Below the pieces are notes generated by a model, which made no database searches, had not been told where the DNA came from, and saw nothing but the letters and a program-made list of their open reading frames with translations. From Flavobacteriales bacterium (GTDB lineage Bacteria; Bacteroidota; Bacteroidia; Flavobacteriales_F; PHOS-HE28): DNA of 64,000 bases. The stretch lies in the NCBI GenBank assembly GCA_016713875.1, contig JADJOI010000003.1, positions 3,472,001 to 3,536,000 of the forward strand, written 5' to 3'. This document shows, one piece after another, positions 16,415 through 25,366 of this stretch (the stretch's first letter is position 1; each line of letters starts with the position of its first letter). Position numbers and translations under genes: made by a program.

Positions 16415-17389
16415 CTAGAACACGATCTTCTGGCGGCGCAGGCGCGTGCGGTACTTCTTGCTGCGCGTCTTGTACTTGTACAGCTTGTAGTGCACCTGGG
16501 CGCGCAGGAAGAGGTAGGCGTCCAGGTCGTCGGGATCGCCGCGCTGTTCGCCTTCGCTGTAGCGGACCGCCTCGGGCTGCGGATCGGCGAGGAAGGCCGC
16601 CAGCTCGCCCGACTCCGAACCGATGCCACCGTTGGCCTCGGCGATCAGGTCGTTGTCGTAGTAATTGCCGCTCACGTCGTCGATGTAGTCCGTGAACGTC
16701 TTGGTGTACTGCATCTCCAGGCCCACGCTGAGCACCTTGCTGAGCTGCTTGCGGATGCCGATGCCCATGGGGATGCACAGGCTGAAGTTGCTGTACTCCT
16801 CTGGCCCGCCTTCCATGCCCTGGCCTTCGGTGCGCAGCGGCTTCAGATCGACCCAGGCGTTGTTGAACTTGGTCTTCGGGTTGAAGTAGAAGCCGCCCAC
16901 GCCCACAAAGCCATAAAGGCCGATGCGCGAGGACTTGCTTCCCTTTACACCGCGGATGTCATACAGGTGGCCCAGCTCCTCCAGGAAGGGGTGGATCTCC
17001 AGCATCAGGGCCAGCTCGTACACGTCCGACCGGAAGGACAGGTTCCGCCGTTTGCGGGCAGGCTCCTCGGTGAGGTTGTCGTTGCCCGCGAGCACTCCGT
17101 AGGCCAGCTGGGTACGAAGGCTGAGGCGTTCACGCAGGTAGTACCGCCAGCCCAGGCTGAAGCCCGGACGTGTCTGGCTCACTTCCAGGTCCCAGATAAA
17201 GGAACTACCGATCTGGTCTCGTCCGCCCAATTCACCCAGGAAGTTGGAGGCGCCCAGGCCGATGGTGATCTCATTGCGATGCGTCTTCCAATAGTCCGTG
17301 GTGCGGAAATACTGGGCAGAGGATGGGACGCACAGCACGGCGGTGATGGCCGGGAGCACGATCCTGAGGGCGAGCACTGCGTTCCGCAT
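16415..17389 (-). CDS. DUF6089-type outer-membrane protein
   Basis: 324 aa with a signal peptide (MRNAVLALRIVLPAITAVLCVPSSAQ). The mature N-terminus YFRTTDYWKTHRNEITIGLGASNFLGELGG, the many amphipathic strands (FSLGWRYYLRERLSLRTQLAYG, IGLYGFVGVGGFYFNPKT) and the basic end KTRSKKYRTRLRRQKIVF are the pattern of a Bacteroidota barrel family (DUF6089). Function is not known. ATG 17389 was chosen because it begins the signal peptide; the 75-base upstream extension is not signal-like. Confidence 0.8.
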   Translation of the reverse strand: MRNAVLALRIVLPAITAVLCVPSSAQYFRTTDYWKTHRNEITIGLGASNFLGELGGRDQIGSSFIWDLEVSQTRPGFSLGWRYYLRERLSLRTQLAYGVLAGNDNLTEEPARKRRNLSFRSDVYELALMLEIHPFLEELGHLYDIRGVKGSKSSRIGLYGFVGVGGFYFNPKTKFNNAWVDLKPLRTEGQGMEGGPEEYSNFSLCIPMGIGIRKQLSKVLSVGLEMQYTKTFTDYIDDVSGNYYDNDLIAEANGGIGSESGELAAFLADPQPEAVRYSEGEQRGDPDDLDAYLFLRAQVHYKLYKYKTRSKKYRTRLRRQKIVF

Positions 17390-17512
17390 GCGGACAGATC
17401 CGATCGGGAAGGGCGCAAGGCGCTTTGACCCGTGCACGACGCACGAGGTCCGCCACCGTTGCAACGGTCCCGAAAGGGGTGCCCAAGGTAGTGATCCGGT
17501 CCGAACCGCAGC

Positions 17513-17932
17513 CTACGGCGCCGAAGGAGGCTTGGCTTTGGAGAGCGCGGGCGGTTCGATCTGGTCCTGCACCACGTAGCAGCCGGGGAACTCCGAACGC
17601 AGTTCCTGCCGCAACCGCTCCGCATCCATCCGGTCGCGCAGATCGCCCACCCGGATCCGGAAGTTGGGTGCCAGATAGCTCAAGTAGGCGGGCACCTCCG
17701 GATGGCGTTGCAGGAAGGTCTGCCGCACCTTCACCGCATCGGTCTTGCTACCCAGGTGGATCTGCACGCGGTAACCTTCGATCACTCGGACCATCGTCGG
17801 GTAGGTGGCCATGAACTCCAAAGCGCGCGCATCACCGAGCCAGCGCATCGAAGTGCTATCGGCGGTCGATTGACCAACGAGCGGGCCGGCAGCTGAGAGG
17901 AGCACGACGGGAAGCAGGTGACGGAAGATCAT
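17513..17932 (-). CDS. SPOR-domain exported protein
   Basis: 139 aa with a signal peptide (MIFRHLLPVVLLSAAGPLVGQ). A SPOR-like domain follows (VIEGYRVQIHLGSKTDAVKVRQTFLQ ... APNFRIRVGDLRDRMDAERLRQEL ... YVVQDQIEPP). SPOR domains bind denuded peptidoglycan at sites of cell-wall remodelling. It lies upstream of the DUF6089 gene on the same strand with a 123-base gap, and diverges from the act operon. Confidence 0.82.
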   Translation of the reverse strand: MIFRHLLPVVLLSAAGPLVGQSTADSTSMRWLGDARALEFMATYPTMVRVIEGYRVQIHLGSKTDAVKVRQTFLQRHPEVPAYLSYLAPNFRIRVGDLRDRMDAERLRQELRSEFPGCYVVQDQIEPPALSKAKPPSAP

Positions 17933-17939
17933 CGCACGG

Positions 17940-17947
17940 CGAAGGTA
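17940..17947 (-). promoter_or_regulatory. -7 element (TACCTTCG) of the SPOR gene
   Basis: Minus-strand TACCTTCG, one mismatch from consensus, ends 7 bases before ATG 17932. A near-leaderless transcript is predicted. Confidence 0.55.
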
Positions 17948-17973
17948 TCGGCGCTGGCAGCGGCATGATCATG

Positions 17974-17990
17974 TTTAGAACGATCCTAAA
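17974..17990. promoter_or_regulatory. Inverted repeat TTTAG-N7-CTAAA upstream of the act operon
   Basis: TTTAGAACGATCCTAAA sits in a locally AT-rich patch between the divergent SPOR and actA promoters, about 60 bases upstream of the actA -7 element. Spacing and symmetry resemble a dimeric repressor site, but no regulator can be named. Confidence 0.3.
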
Positions 17991-18047
17991 TAACAACACA
18001 CCTCAGGGTTCCCCATCAACCTCCTGTCCCGCGTACGCTCCGCCGTT

Positions 18048-18055
18048 TATTTTTG
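18048..18055 (+). promoter_or_regulatory. -7 element (TATTTTTG) of the act-cox operon
   Basis: Exact TAnnTTTG match, 42 bases upstream of ATG 18098. The short leader contains an AAGGGG...CCCCTT hairpin near 18068-18083. Confidence 0.6.
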
Positions 18056-18097
18056 CGCCGGTCCAAAAAGGGGGGTCCCCTTCCTAAAACGTCCGGA

Positions 18098-19429
18098 ATG
18101 CCGCGTCCATCAAGGTTCTCCTTCCGATCGCCCGGGCTGTTCCACGCACTGTTCGTCCTTGCTCTCTCGCTAGCCGCTGCGCCTGTGATGGCCCAGCCGG
18201 CGGACGCTGCGTTGTACGCCACCGGGGAAAAGGTCTTCAAAGGCAATTGCGCAAGCTGCCACAAGCCGGACAAGGACATGACCGGCCCAGCGTTGCTGGG
18301 AGCGCGTGCCCGCTGGGAGGGCAAGGGCGACATCTACGGCTGGGTGCGCAACAGCACCGATGTGATCAAGAGCGGTAACGCTTACGCCAACGAGCTCTTC
18401 AGCAAGTGGAACAAGAGCGTCATGACCCCCATGGCGCTCACCGACGTGGAGATCGACGCGGTGCTGTACTACGCGGACAACTACGTGCCGCCCGCATCGA
18501 AGACCCCCACGGACGGGACGCCCGTCCCGGCCGGTGAGCCGCAGGACGTGGCCTTCTGGCCGTGGGTGCTGGTGATCGGCCTGCTGCTGTTGGTGGTGGC
18601 GCTGAGCCTCGGCGGGGTGCGCAAGAGCCTCACCAATGCCGTGCGCGAGACGGAAGGCCGGGGCCCCGTGCCCTACCGCTCGGCCTGGCAGTCGTTCAAG
18701 GACTGGGTGTGGCACAACAAGACCTTCGCCTCGGTGCTCGGCCTGCTGCTGGTCACTTGGGGCATCGTGTCGGCCTGGGACTGGGCCCTCACCATCGGGG
18801 TGTATGGCGGCGATACCGTGGAGCACTACAAGCCCGAGCAGCCCATCCGGTTCGACCACACCCTGCATGCGGGCAAGGCCGACAAGGGCAACCTGGCCAT
18901 CAACTGCGTGTACTGCCACAACAGCGCCGAGAAGAGCAAGCACGCCGGCATCCCCAGCGCCAACGTGTGCATGAACTGCCACCAGGCCGTCGGCGAATCG
19001 CAGCGCAATCCGTGGAGCAACGCGGAGATCAAGAAGATCCACGACGCCACCGGGTGGGACGGCAGGGCCTACACCGGCACGCCGAAGCCCATCGAATGGG
19101 TGAAGGTGCACAACCTGCCCGACCACGCCTACTTCAACCACGCGCAGCACGTGGCGGTGGGCAAGCTGGAGTGCCAGGAGTGCCATGGCCCCATCGACGA
19201 GAAGATGGACGTGGCAGAGCAGTGGGCCCCGCTGACGATGAGCTGGTGCATCCAGTGCCACAACGAGAAGGAGGTGAAGATGGCCGGCAACGGCTACTAC
19301 GACGAGGTGATGGCCCGCCTGGAGAAGAACGAGAAGCTGGGCCACCGCGAGCTGAAGGAGTATCTGGAGGACGACAAGATCACCGTGAAGGAGCTTGGCG
19401 GCTGGGAATGCGCCAAGTGCCACTACTAA
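18098..19429 (+). CDS. actA: Alternative complex III subunit A, multihaem cytochrome c
   Basis: 443 aa with a signal peptide ending near VMAQ32. Six CxxCH haem-c sites are visible: CASCH at 51-55 in an N-terminal monohaem cytochrome domain, then after two membrane segments (WPWVLVIGLLLLVVAL and FASVLGLLLVTWGIV) five more: CVYCH 270, CMNCH 291, CQECH 359, CIQCH 384, CAKCH 438. ActA is the periplasmic electron-carrying subunit of the quinol:electron-acceptor oxidoreductase. First gene of actABCDEF-coxBA. ATG 18098 starts the signal peptide; an upstream TTG at 18053 overlaps the promoter. Confidence 0.92.
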   Translation: MPRPSRFSFRSPGLFHALFVLALSLAAAPVMAQPADAALYATGEKVFKGNCASCHKPDKDMTGPALLGARARWEGKGDIYGWVRNSTDVIKSGNAYANELFSKWNKSVMTPMALTDVEIDAVLYYADNYVPPASKTPTDGTPVPAGEPQDVAFWPWVLVIGLLLLVVALSLGGVRKSLTNAVRETEGRGPVPYRSAWQSFKDWVWHNKTFASVLGLLLVTWGIVSAWDWALTIGVYGGDTVEHYKPEQPIRFDHTLHAGKADKGNLAINCVYCHNSAEKSKHAGIPSANVCMNCHQAVGESQRNPWSNAEIKKIHDATGWDGRAYTGTPKPIEWVKVHNLPDHAYFNHAQHVAVGKLECQECHGPIDEKMDVAEQWAPLTMSWCIQCHNEKEVKMAGNGYYDEVMARLEKNEKLGHRELKEYLEDDKITVKELGGWECAKCHY

Positions 19430-19446
19430 GAACACCGCCGCGCCGC

Positions 19447-22400
19447 ATGTCGAGCACCAAGCGTTACTGGCAGGACCTGGCCCAACTGGACCAGGCCAGC
19501 GAAGCGATCCAAGGCCGGGACAACGAGTTCCAGGCTCCGCTGCCCATCGATGAGATGCTGGCGGACAAGGGCCTGACGGGAGCCACCACGGGCCGCCGCG
19601 ATTTCCTCAAGTTCCTGGGCTTCGGCCTGGGCGCCGCCAGCCTCGCGGCCTGCGAGACGCCGGTGATCAAGAGCATCCCCTACGTCAACAAGCCCGAGGA
19701 GATCGTGCCCGGCGTGCCCACCTGGTACGCCAGCACCTACTACGACGGTCAGGACTACGCCAGCATCCTGGTGAAGACGCGCGAAGGCCGCCCCATCCAC
19801 ATCATGGGCAACCCTCGCCACGGCATCAACCGGAACCCCAGGCTGGACAAGGGCGCGATCAACGCCCGGATCAACAGCTCGCTGTTGTCGCTGTACGACG
19901 GCGAGCGCCTTCGGGGCCCGATGATGAAGGGTGCCGAGGGTCTGACGGCCACCACATGGGCCGATGCCGACAAGGCCATCAGCGGCAAGCTGGTCGAACT
20001 GAGCGCCGGAGGCAAGCGCATCGTGGTGCTGACGCCCACGGTGATCAGCCCCAGCGCCAAGGCCGCGATCGCCCAACTGCACGCCCGCTATGGCGCCAAG
20101 CCCGCCGTCGAGGGTCAGCCCGCCACCGGTGGTGCCCAGGTGGACCATGTGCAGGTGGACAGCATCAGCTATGCCGGCGTCACGGGCGCCAACCTCAAGA
20201 GCTTCGGCCTGCGGGTGATGCCCTCCTACGACCTCACCAAGGCCGACGTGCTGGTCTCCGTGGACTGCGACTTCCTGAGCAGCTGGGGCAGCACCACCGA
20301 GCATGCCTGGCAGTACACCAGCCGGCGCCGTCCTGAGGACGGGGCCATGAACAAGCACTGGCAGTTCGAGACGCGCATGAGCATCACGGGGGCCAACGCG
20401 GACGAGCGTGTGGCCATCAAGCCGAGCGAGGTGGCCGGTGCGGTGATCGCCCTGCACGATGCGGTGGCCCGCAAGGCCGGTGCCGGCGCTGCCGGTGGCG
20501 GTTTGGACCATCCGCAGCTCGCCGCCGCCGCCGATGCCCTATGGGCGGCCAAGGGCAAGGCCCTGGTGCTCTGCGGCAGCAACGACGAGGCCGTGCAGGT
20601 GGTGGTGAACCGCATCAACGACCTGCTCGGCGCCTATGGCAGCACCATCGACCTGAACAACCACACCTGGTTCTTCCAAGGCGATGACGCAGCGATGGCC
20701 CAGCTGGTGAAGGACATGAACGCCGGCCAGGTGGGCGCCCTGCTGATCGCCGGGACCAACCCGGCCTACAGCCTGCCCAACGCCGCCGAGTTCAAGGCCG
20801 GCCTGGAGAAGGTCGCGCTGACCGTGTGCATGAGCACCCATGCGGACGAGACCGCCAGCCTGTGCCAGTGGGTGTGCCCGGACCACCACTACCTGGAGGC
20901 CTGGGACGACCACATGCCCAAGGTGGGCCGGTATGCGCTCAGCCAACCTGTGATCAGCCCGCTGTTCGATACGCGCCAGTGGCAGGAGAGCCTCGTGCGC
21001 TGGTCCGGCGGCACGGGCAATTATCATGACCTGATCAAGTCGACCTGGCAGGGGGCCTTGGCCGCCCGTGCCGATGCCGCCACCCTGCCGCCCTTTGTCA
21101 CGGTGTGGCAGACGAGCCTGCACAACGGTGTGTATGAGGCGTACACCAACCCGAACACCGCGGTGCCGTTCGCGGCCGATGCCGCCGCTGCCGCCACCAT
21201 GGCCAGGAAGAACGCGGGCGCTGGTGGCGAATGGGAATTGATGCTGTACACCAAGGAGGGCATCGGTGACGGCCGCCATGCGAACAACCCGTGGTTGCAG
21301 GAGTTGCCCGACCCGCTCACCAAGGTGACCTGGGACAACTATGTGCTGATGGCCCCGAGCGACATGAAGCGTCTGGGCCTGCAGACCTACCTGGGCCAGG
21401 AAAGCCCGGCGAGCGTGGTGACGGTGGCGGCCAACGGCGTGGAGCTGCAGCTTCCCGTGGTGCCTGCCCCGGGTCAGAAGGCCGGCACCATCGCCATCGC
21501 CTTGGGCTATGGCCGCGGCGCCAACGGCGAGAAGGTCGGTAGGGCGGCCTGCCTACCGAACGATGACGGTGGCGCAACCCCGGTGGGCCGGAACGCCTGG
21601 CCGTTCGTGACCATGGTCGGCGGCAGCGCGAGCATGGCCGTGGGTAACGTGACGGTGACCCCGACCGGCACCACGTACCCCATCGCCATCACGCAGACGC
21701 ACCTCACCCACATGGACCGCCACAGTGTGGTGAAGGAGACCACCTTCTCCACCTGGAGCAAGCACGACCCCAAGGGCACCTACAACCATCAGCATGAACT
21801 GGCGGTGCATGAGGATGTGAACGAGGATGGTGCGATCGATGCGCGCGACCGCCTGCCGGTGAAGGAGTTCGACCTATGGGAGGAGCACCCCGTGGAGGGC
21901 GTGGGCCATCGCTGGGGCCTGAGCATCGACCTGAACACCTGCACGGGCTGCGGGGCCTGTGTGACGGCCTGCACCAGCGAGAACAACGTGTCTGTGGTGG
22001 GCAAGGACGAGGTACGTCGGAGCCGCGAGATGCACTGGTTGCGCATCGACCGCTACTTCAGCTCCGACATGACCAAGGAGCGCGCGAAGGAGGAAGAACT
22101 GGGCAAGATCGACATGTACCTGGACATGGAGGTGCCTGGCGAGAACCCCCGCGTGGTGTTCATGCCGATGATGTGCCAGCACTGCAACCACGCGCCTTGC
22201 GAGACGGTGTGCCCGGTGGCGGCGACCACGCACAGCAACGAGGGCCTCAACCAGATGGCCTACAACCGCTGCATCGGCACGCGTTACTGCGCCAACAACT
22301 GCCCCTACAAGGTGCGCCGCTTCAACTGGTTCAACTACCTCACCGACAAGTTCGCCGACGTGAACCCCGCATGGGGCGAACTGGGCCGTATGGTGCTGAA

Positions 22401-22719
22401 CCCGGACGTGGTGGTCCGCAGCCGCGGTGTCATCGAGAAATGCAGCCTGTGCGTGCAGCGCATCCAGGCCGGCAAGCTGGAGGCGAAGAAGGCCGGAGTG
22501 CCGGTGGCCGACGGTGCGGTGGAGACCGCCTGCAGCGCCGCGTGCGGCATGGGCGCCATCGTGTTCGGTGACCTCAATGACAACAAGAGCCGCGTGGCCA
22601 GGCTGCATGGCGAGGAGCGCGCATACATGGCCCTGGAGGAGATCGGCGTGAAGCCGAACGTAAGCTACCTGGCCAAGGTGCGCAACACCGAGGAGACCGC
22701 CGAAGCCCATCACGCGTAA
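19447..22719 (+). CDS. actB: Alternative complex III subunit B, molybdopterin-like/iron-sulfur fusion
   Basis: 1090 aa. A twin-arginine-type leader (GRRDFLKFLGFGLGAASLAAC, near residues 49-69) precedes a molybdopterin-oxidoreductase-like domain related to the DMSO-reductase family, which in ActB does not bind the cofactor. The C-terminal ~290 residues carry ferredoxin-type cysteine motifs: CTGCGACVTAC, CQHCNHAPCETVCP, CIGTRYCANNCPYK and CSLCVQR with CSAACGM. The fused B1-B2 form is the one common in Bacteroidota. It passes electrons from the quinol site to ActA. Confidence 0.94.
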   Translation: MSSTKRYWQDLAQLDQASEAIQGRDNEFQAPLPIDEMLADKGLTGATTGRRDFLKFLGFGLGAASLAACETPVIKSIPYVNKPEEIVPGVPTWYASTYYDGQDYASILVKTREGRPIHIMGNPRHGINRNPRLDKGAINARINSSLLSLYDGERLRGPMMKGAEGLTATTWADADKAISGKLVELSAGGKRIVVLTPTVISPSAKAAIAQLHARYGAKPAVEGQPATGGAQVDHVQVDSISYAGVTGANLKSFGLRVMPSYDLTKADVLVSVDCDFLSSWGSTTEHAWQYTSRRRPEDGAMNKHWQFETRMSITGANADERVAIKPSEVAGAVIALHDAVARKAGAGAAGGGLDHPQLAAAADALWAAKGKALVLCGSNDEAVQVVVNRINDLLGAYGSTIDLNNHTWFFQGDDAAMAQLVKDMNAGQVGALLIAGTNPAYSLPNAAEFKAGLEKVALTVCMSTHADETASLCQWVCPDHHYLEAWDDHMPKVGRYALSQPVISPLFDTRQWQESLVRWSGGTGNYHDLIKSTWQGALAARADAATLPPFVTVWQTSLHNGVYEAYTNPNTAVPFAADAAAAATMARKNAGAGGEWELMLYTKEGIGDGRHANNPWLQELPDPLTKVTWDNYVLMAPSDMKRLGLQTYLGQESPASVVTVAANGVELQLPVVPAPGQKAGTIAIALGYGRGANGEKVGRAACLPNDDGGATPVGRNAWPFVTMVGGSASMAVGNVTVTPTGTTYPIAITQTHLTHMDRHSVVKETTFSTWSKHDPKGTYNHQHELAVHEDVNEDGAIDARDRLPVKEFDLWEEHPVEGVGHRWGLSIDLNTCTGCGACVTACTSENNVSVVGKDEVRRSREMHWLRIDRYFSSDMTKERAKEEELGKIDMYLDMEVPGENPRVVFMPMMCQHCNHAPCETVCPVAATTHSNEGLNQMAYNRCIGTRYCANNCPYKVRRFNWFNYLTDKFADVNPAWGELGRMVLNPDVVVRSRGVIEKCSLCVQRIQAGKLEAKKAGVPVADGAVETACSAACGMGAIVFGDLNDNKSRVARLHGEERAYMALEEIGVKPNVSYLAKVRNTEETAEAHHA

Positions 22720-22738
22720 GGAAAACAGACCGGACCCC

Positions 22739-24124
22739 ATGCATTCCGAATCCGCGATCCGCAAGCCGCTCATCCTGGGCCACAAGACCTACCACGATAT
22801 CACCAACGATATCGTGGCGCCCATCGAGAACAAGGCCCCGCGCGCCTGGTACGTCCTCATCACCATCAGCAGCCTGATCGCCCTGTACGGCATCGGCTGC
22901 ATCCTGTACCTCATCGGCACGGGCATCGGGGTGTGGGGCCTGAACAAGACGGTGGACTGGGCCTGGGACATCACCAACTTCGTGTGGTGGGTGGGCATCG
23001 GCCACGCTGGTACCCTCATCAGCGCGGTGCTGCTGCTGTTCCGGCAGCGCTGGCGCATGGCGGTGAACCGCTCGGCGGAGGCCATGACCATCTTCGCGGT
23101 GATCATGGCGGCCACCTTCCCGGTGATCCACATGGGCCGGGTGTGGATGGCCTATTGGGTGCTGCCGTTGCCCAATACCTTCGGATCGCTGTGGGTGAAC
23201 TTCAACAGTCCGCTGCTCTGGGACGTGTTCGCGATCACCACCTACTTCACGGTGTCGCTGGTGTTCTGGTACATCGGCCTGATCCCCGACTTCGCCACCA
23301 TCCGCGACAAGGTGAAGAGCCCGGGGATGAAGAGGGCCTATGGCCTCCTGAGCTTCGGATGGACGGGCAACGCCAAGGCATGGACACGGTTCGAGGAGGT
23401 GAGCCTGGTGCTGGCCGGCATCGCCACCCCGTTGGTGTTCTCGGTGCACTCGGTGGTGAGCTTCGACTTCGCCACCTCGGTGATCCCCGGCTGGCACACC
23501 ACCATCTTCCCGCCCTACTTCGTGAGCGGCGCCGTGTTCAGCGGCTTCGCCATGGTGCAGACCCTGCTGCTGGTGATGCGCAAGGTGATGAAGCTCGAGA
23601 GCTACATCACCATCAAGCACATCGAGTACATGAACATCGTGATCATCGTCACGGGCTCCATCGTGGGGGTGGCGTACATCACTGAGCTGTTCATCAGCTG
23701 GTACAGCGGTGTGGAGTACGAGAGCTACGCCTTCATCAACCGCGCTACGGGCCCCTACTGGTGGAGCTACTGGGCCATGATGACCTGCAACGTGGTGAGC
23801 CCGCAGGTGTTCTGGTTCAAGAAGCTCCGCACGAACCTCATGTTCACCTTCTTCATGAGCATCGTGGTGAACATCGGCATGTGGTTCGAGCGCTTCGTCA
23901 TCATTGTCACCAGTCTTCACCGTGACTACCTGCCCAGCGCCTGGACCCTGTTCCACCCCACCTGGGTGGACGTGGGCATCTTCGTGGGCACGCTGGGCAT
24001 CTTCTTCACCCTGTACCTGCTGTTCGCGCGCTTCTTCCCGGTGCTGGCCCTCAACGAGCTGAAGAGCATCCTCAAGCTGAGCGGCGAGAGCTACAAGCAG
24101 CAGGCCCAACATCACCATCACTGA
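22739..24124 (+). CDS. actC: Alternative complex III subunit C (NrfD-like quinol-binding membrane subunit)
   Basis: 461 aa, about ten membrane segments of the NrfD/PsrC type (WYVLITISSLIALYGIGCILYL, FVWWVGIGHAGTLISAVLLLF, IFAVIMAATFPVIHMGRVWMAYW). The His/Asp/Arg-containing helices form the quinol site near the periplasmic side. It ends in a His-rich tail (AQHHHH). ActC and ActF are related to each other. Spaced 19 bases after actB and 4 bases before actD. Confidence 0.93.
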   Translation: MHSESAIRKPLILGHKTYHDITNDIVAPIENKAPRAWYVLITISSLIALYGIGCILYLIGTGIGVWGLNKTVDWAWDITNFVWWVGIGHAGTLISAVLLLFRQRWRMAVNRSAEAMTIFAVIMAATFPVIHMGRVWMAYWVLPLPNTFGSLWVNFNSPLLWDVFAITTYFTVSLVFWYIGLIPDFATIRDKVKSPGMKRAYGLLSFGWTGNAKAWTRFEEVSLVLAGIATPLVFSVHSVVSFDFATSVIPGWHTTIFPPYFVSGAVFSGFAMVQTLLLVMRKVMKLESYITIKHIEYMNIVIIVTGSIVGVAYITELFISWYSGVEYESYAFINRATGPYWWSYWAMMTCNVVSPQVFWFKKLRTNLMFTFFMSIVVNIGMWFERFVIIVTSLHRDYLPSAWTLFHPTWVDVGIFVGTLGIFFTLYLLFARFFPVLALNELKSILKLSGESYKQQAQHHHH

Positions 24125-24128
24125 GCCC

Positions 24129-24659
24129 ATGGCCAACAAGCTCGTTTACGCGGTCTACGATGACCCCGAGGTGCTTAAAGGCGCCGCGCGCACGCTGGTG
24201 AGCGCTGGCGTCAAGGTGCGCGACGTGTTCAGCCCTTTCCCCGTGCACGGACTCGATCCGATCATCGGTGTGAAGCGCACACGCCTGGGCATCGCCGCCT
24301 TCATGTACGGCATCACCGGCACGAGCCTCGCGATGCTGAGCTTCTGGTACTTCATGATCCACGACTGGCCCATGAACATCGGGGGTAAGCCGAGCTTCAC
24401 GCTGTACCAGAACCTGCCGGCCTTCATCCCGGTGGCCTTCGAGTTCGCCGTGTTCTGCGCCGCGCACGGCATGGCCATCACCTACCTGATCCGCAACAAG
24501 ACGCTGCCGGGCATGCCGGCGCGCAACCCCGACCCGCGGAGCACCGATGACAAGTTCATCATGGAGGTGCGCACCGAGGAGAACCATCTGGGCGCCGAGG
24601 CCATCGTGGACCTGTTGCGCGGCACGTCGGCCCTGGAGATCAACGAACGCGAACGCTGA
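24129..24659 (+). CDS. actD: Alternative complex III subunit D (DUF3341)
   Basis: 176 aa with a cytoplasmic N-terminal ferredoxin-like domain (LVYAVYDDPEVLKGAARTLVSAGVKVRDVFSPFPVHGLD) and two membrane helices (GIAAFMYGITGTSLAMLSFWYF and FIPVAFEFAVFCAAHGMAI). This is the standard DUF3341/ActD layout; it is structural and associates with ActC. Its C-terminal cytoplasmic tail includes DKFIMEVRTEENH. Confidence 0.92.
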   Translation: MANKLVYAVYDDPEVLKGAARTLVSAGVKVRDVFSPFPVHGLDPIIGVKRTRLGIAAFMYGITGTSLAMLSFWYFMIHDWPMNIGGKPSFTLYQNLPAFIPVAFEFAVFCAAHGMAITYLIRNKTLPGMPARNPDPRSTDDKFIMEVRTEENHLGAEAIVDLLRGTSALEINERER

Positions 24660-24662
24660 GCC

Positions 24663-25343
24663 ATGCGCAAGCCGCACCCGATCACCGCCATCCCCGCCCT
24701 GCTCGCCGCGTCCCTGCTGCCGTCCTGTGGAGGCGACCCCAACAGCCCGGGCATCGAGTACATGCCCGACATGTACCGAAGCCCATCGTTGGAGGCCTAT
24801 GTGGACCCCGGTCAGGATCCCTTCTACGTGGGTGAGGACAAGGCCCAAGCCCAGCGCGCCACCCAGAGCGCCCGCTTGCCGGTGGCCGGCACGGTGCCCT
24901 TCAGCATGGATCCGTCCAAGGCGGCGTTCAACTTCCCTTACCTGTACCCTGGAACGCCCGACGGCTATGAGCAGGCCGGCCTGGAGTTGAAGTGCCCCCT
25001 GCCCATGACGCAGGCCGTGGTGGACCAGGGCAAGGTGGTGTACGATAAGTTCTGCCAGCAATGCCATGGCGCCAAGGGAGAGGGCGATGGCAGTGTGGTG
25101 AAGAACGGCGACTATCCGCAGCCGCCCAGCTACACCGCTGCGCTGAAGGACCTGCCCGAGGGCAAGATCTTCCACAGCCTGGTGTACGGCAAGAACGTGG
25201 CCATGGGCAGCCATGCCGGCCAGCTGAACAAGGAGGAGCGCTGGCAGGTGACGCGCTATGTGCAGTTCCTGCAGAACGGCGGCAAGCTCACGCGGGATAC
25301 GCCGCCACCCGCCGCAGATAGCACCGCCACCGCCGCCAAGTGA
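24663..25343 (+). CDS. actE: Alternative complex III subunit E, monohaem cytochrome c lipoprotein
   Basis: 226 aa. A lipoprotein signal (AIPALLAASLLPSC, lipidated Cys22) is followed by the ActE segment GIEYMPDMYRSPSLEAY and a cytochrome c domain with CQQCH at residues 131-135; the likely distal Met is in VAMGSHAGQL. It is anchored to the periplasmic side and provides the monohaem site of ACIII. The C-terminus is a short Pro/Ala/Thr tail. Confidence 0.93.
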   Translation: MRKPHPITAIPALLAASLLPSCGGDPNSPGIEYMPDMYRSPSLEAYVDPGQDPFYVGEDKAQAQRATQSARLPVAGTVPFSMDPSKAAFNFPYLYPGTPDGYEQAGLELKCPLPMTQAVVDQGKVVYDKFCQQCHGAKGEGDGSVVKNGDYPQPPSYTAALKDLPEGKIFHSLVYGKNVAMGSHAGQLNKEERWQVTRYVQFLQNGGKLTRDTPPPAADSTATAAK

Positions 25344-25366
25344 ACCCGGACGAACACGGATCAGCG

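Noticed and set aside
16143..16778. 211-aa minus-strand frame extending past the DUF6089 gene
   Set aside because: It overlaps the DUF6089 gene in another frame and has shadow composition.
18562..19446. Upstream extension of the actB frame overlapping actA
   Set aside because: The extension reads the actA sequence in another frame and is Arg/Gly-rich; ActB starts at ATG 19447.
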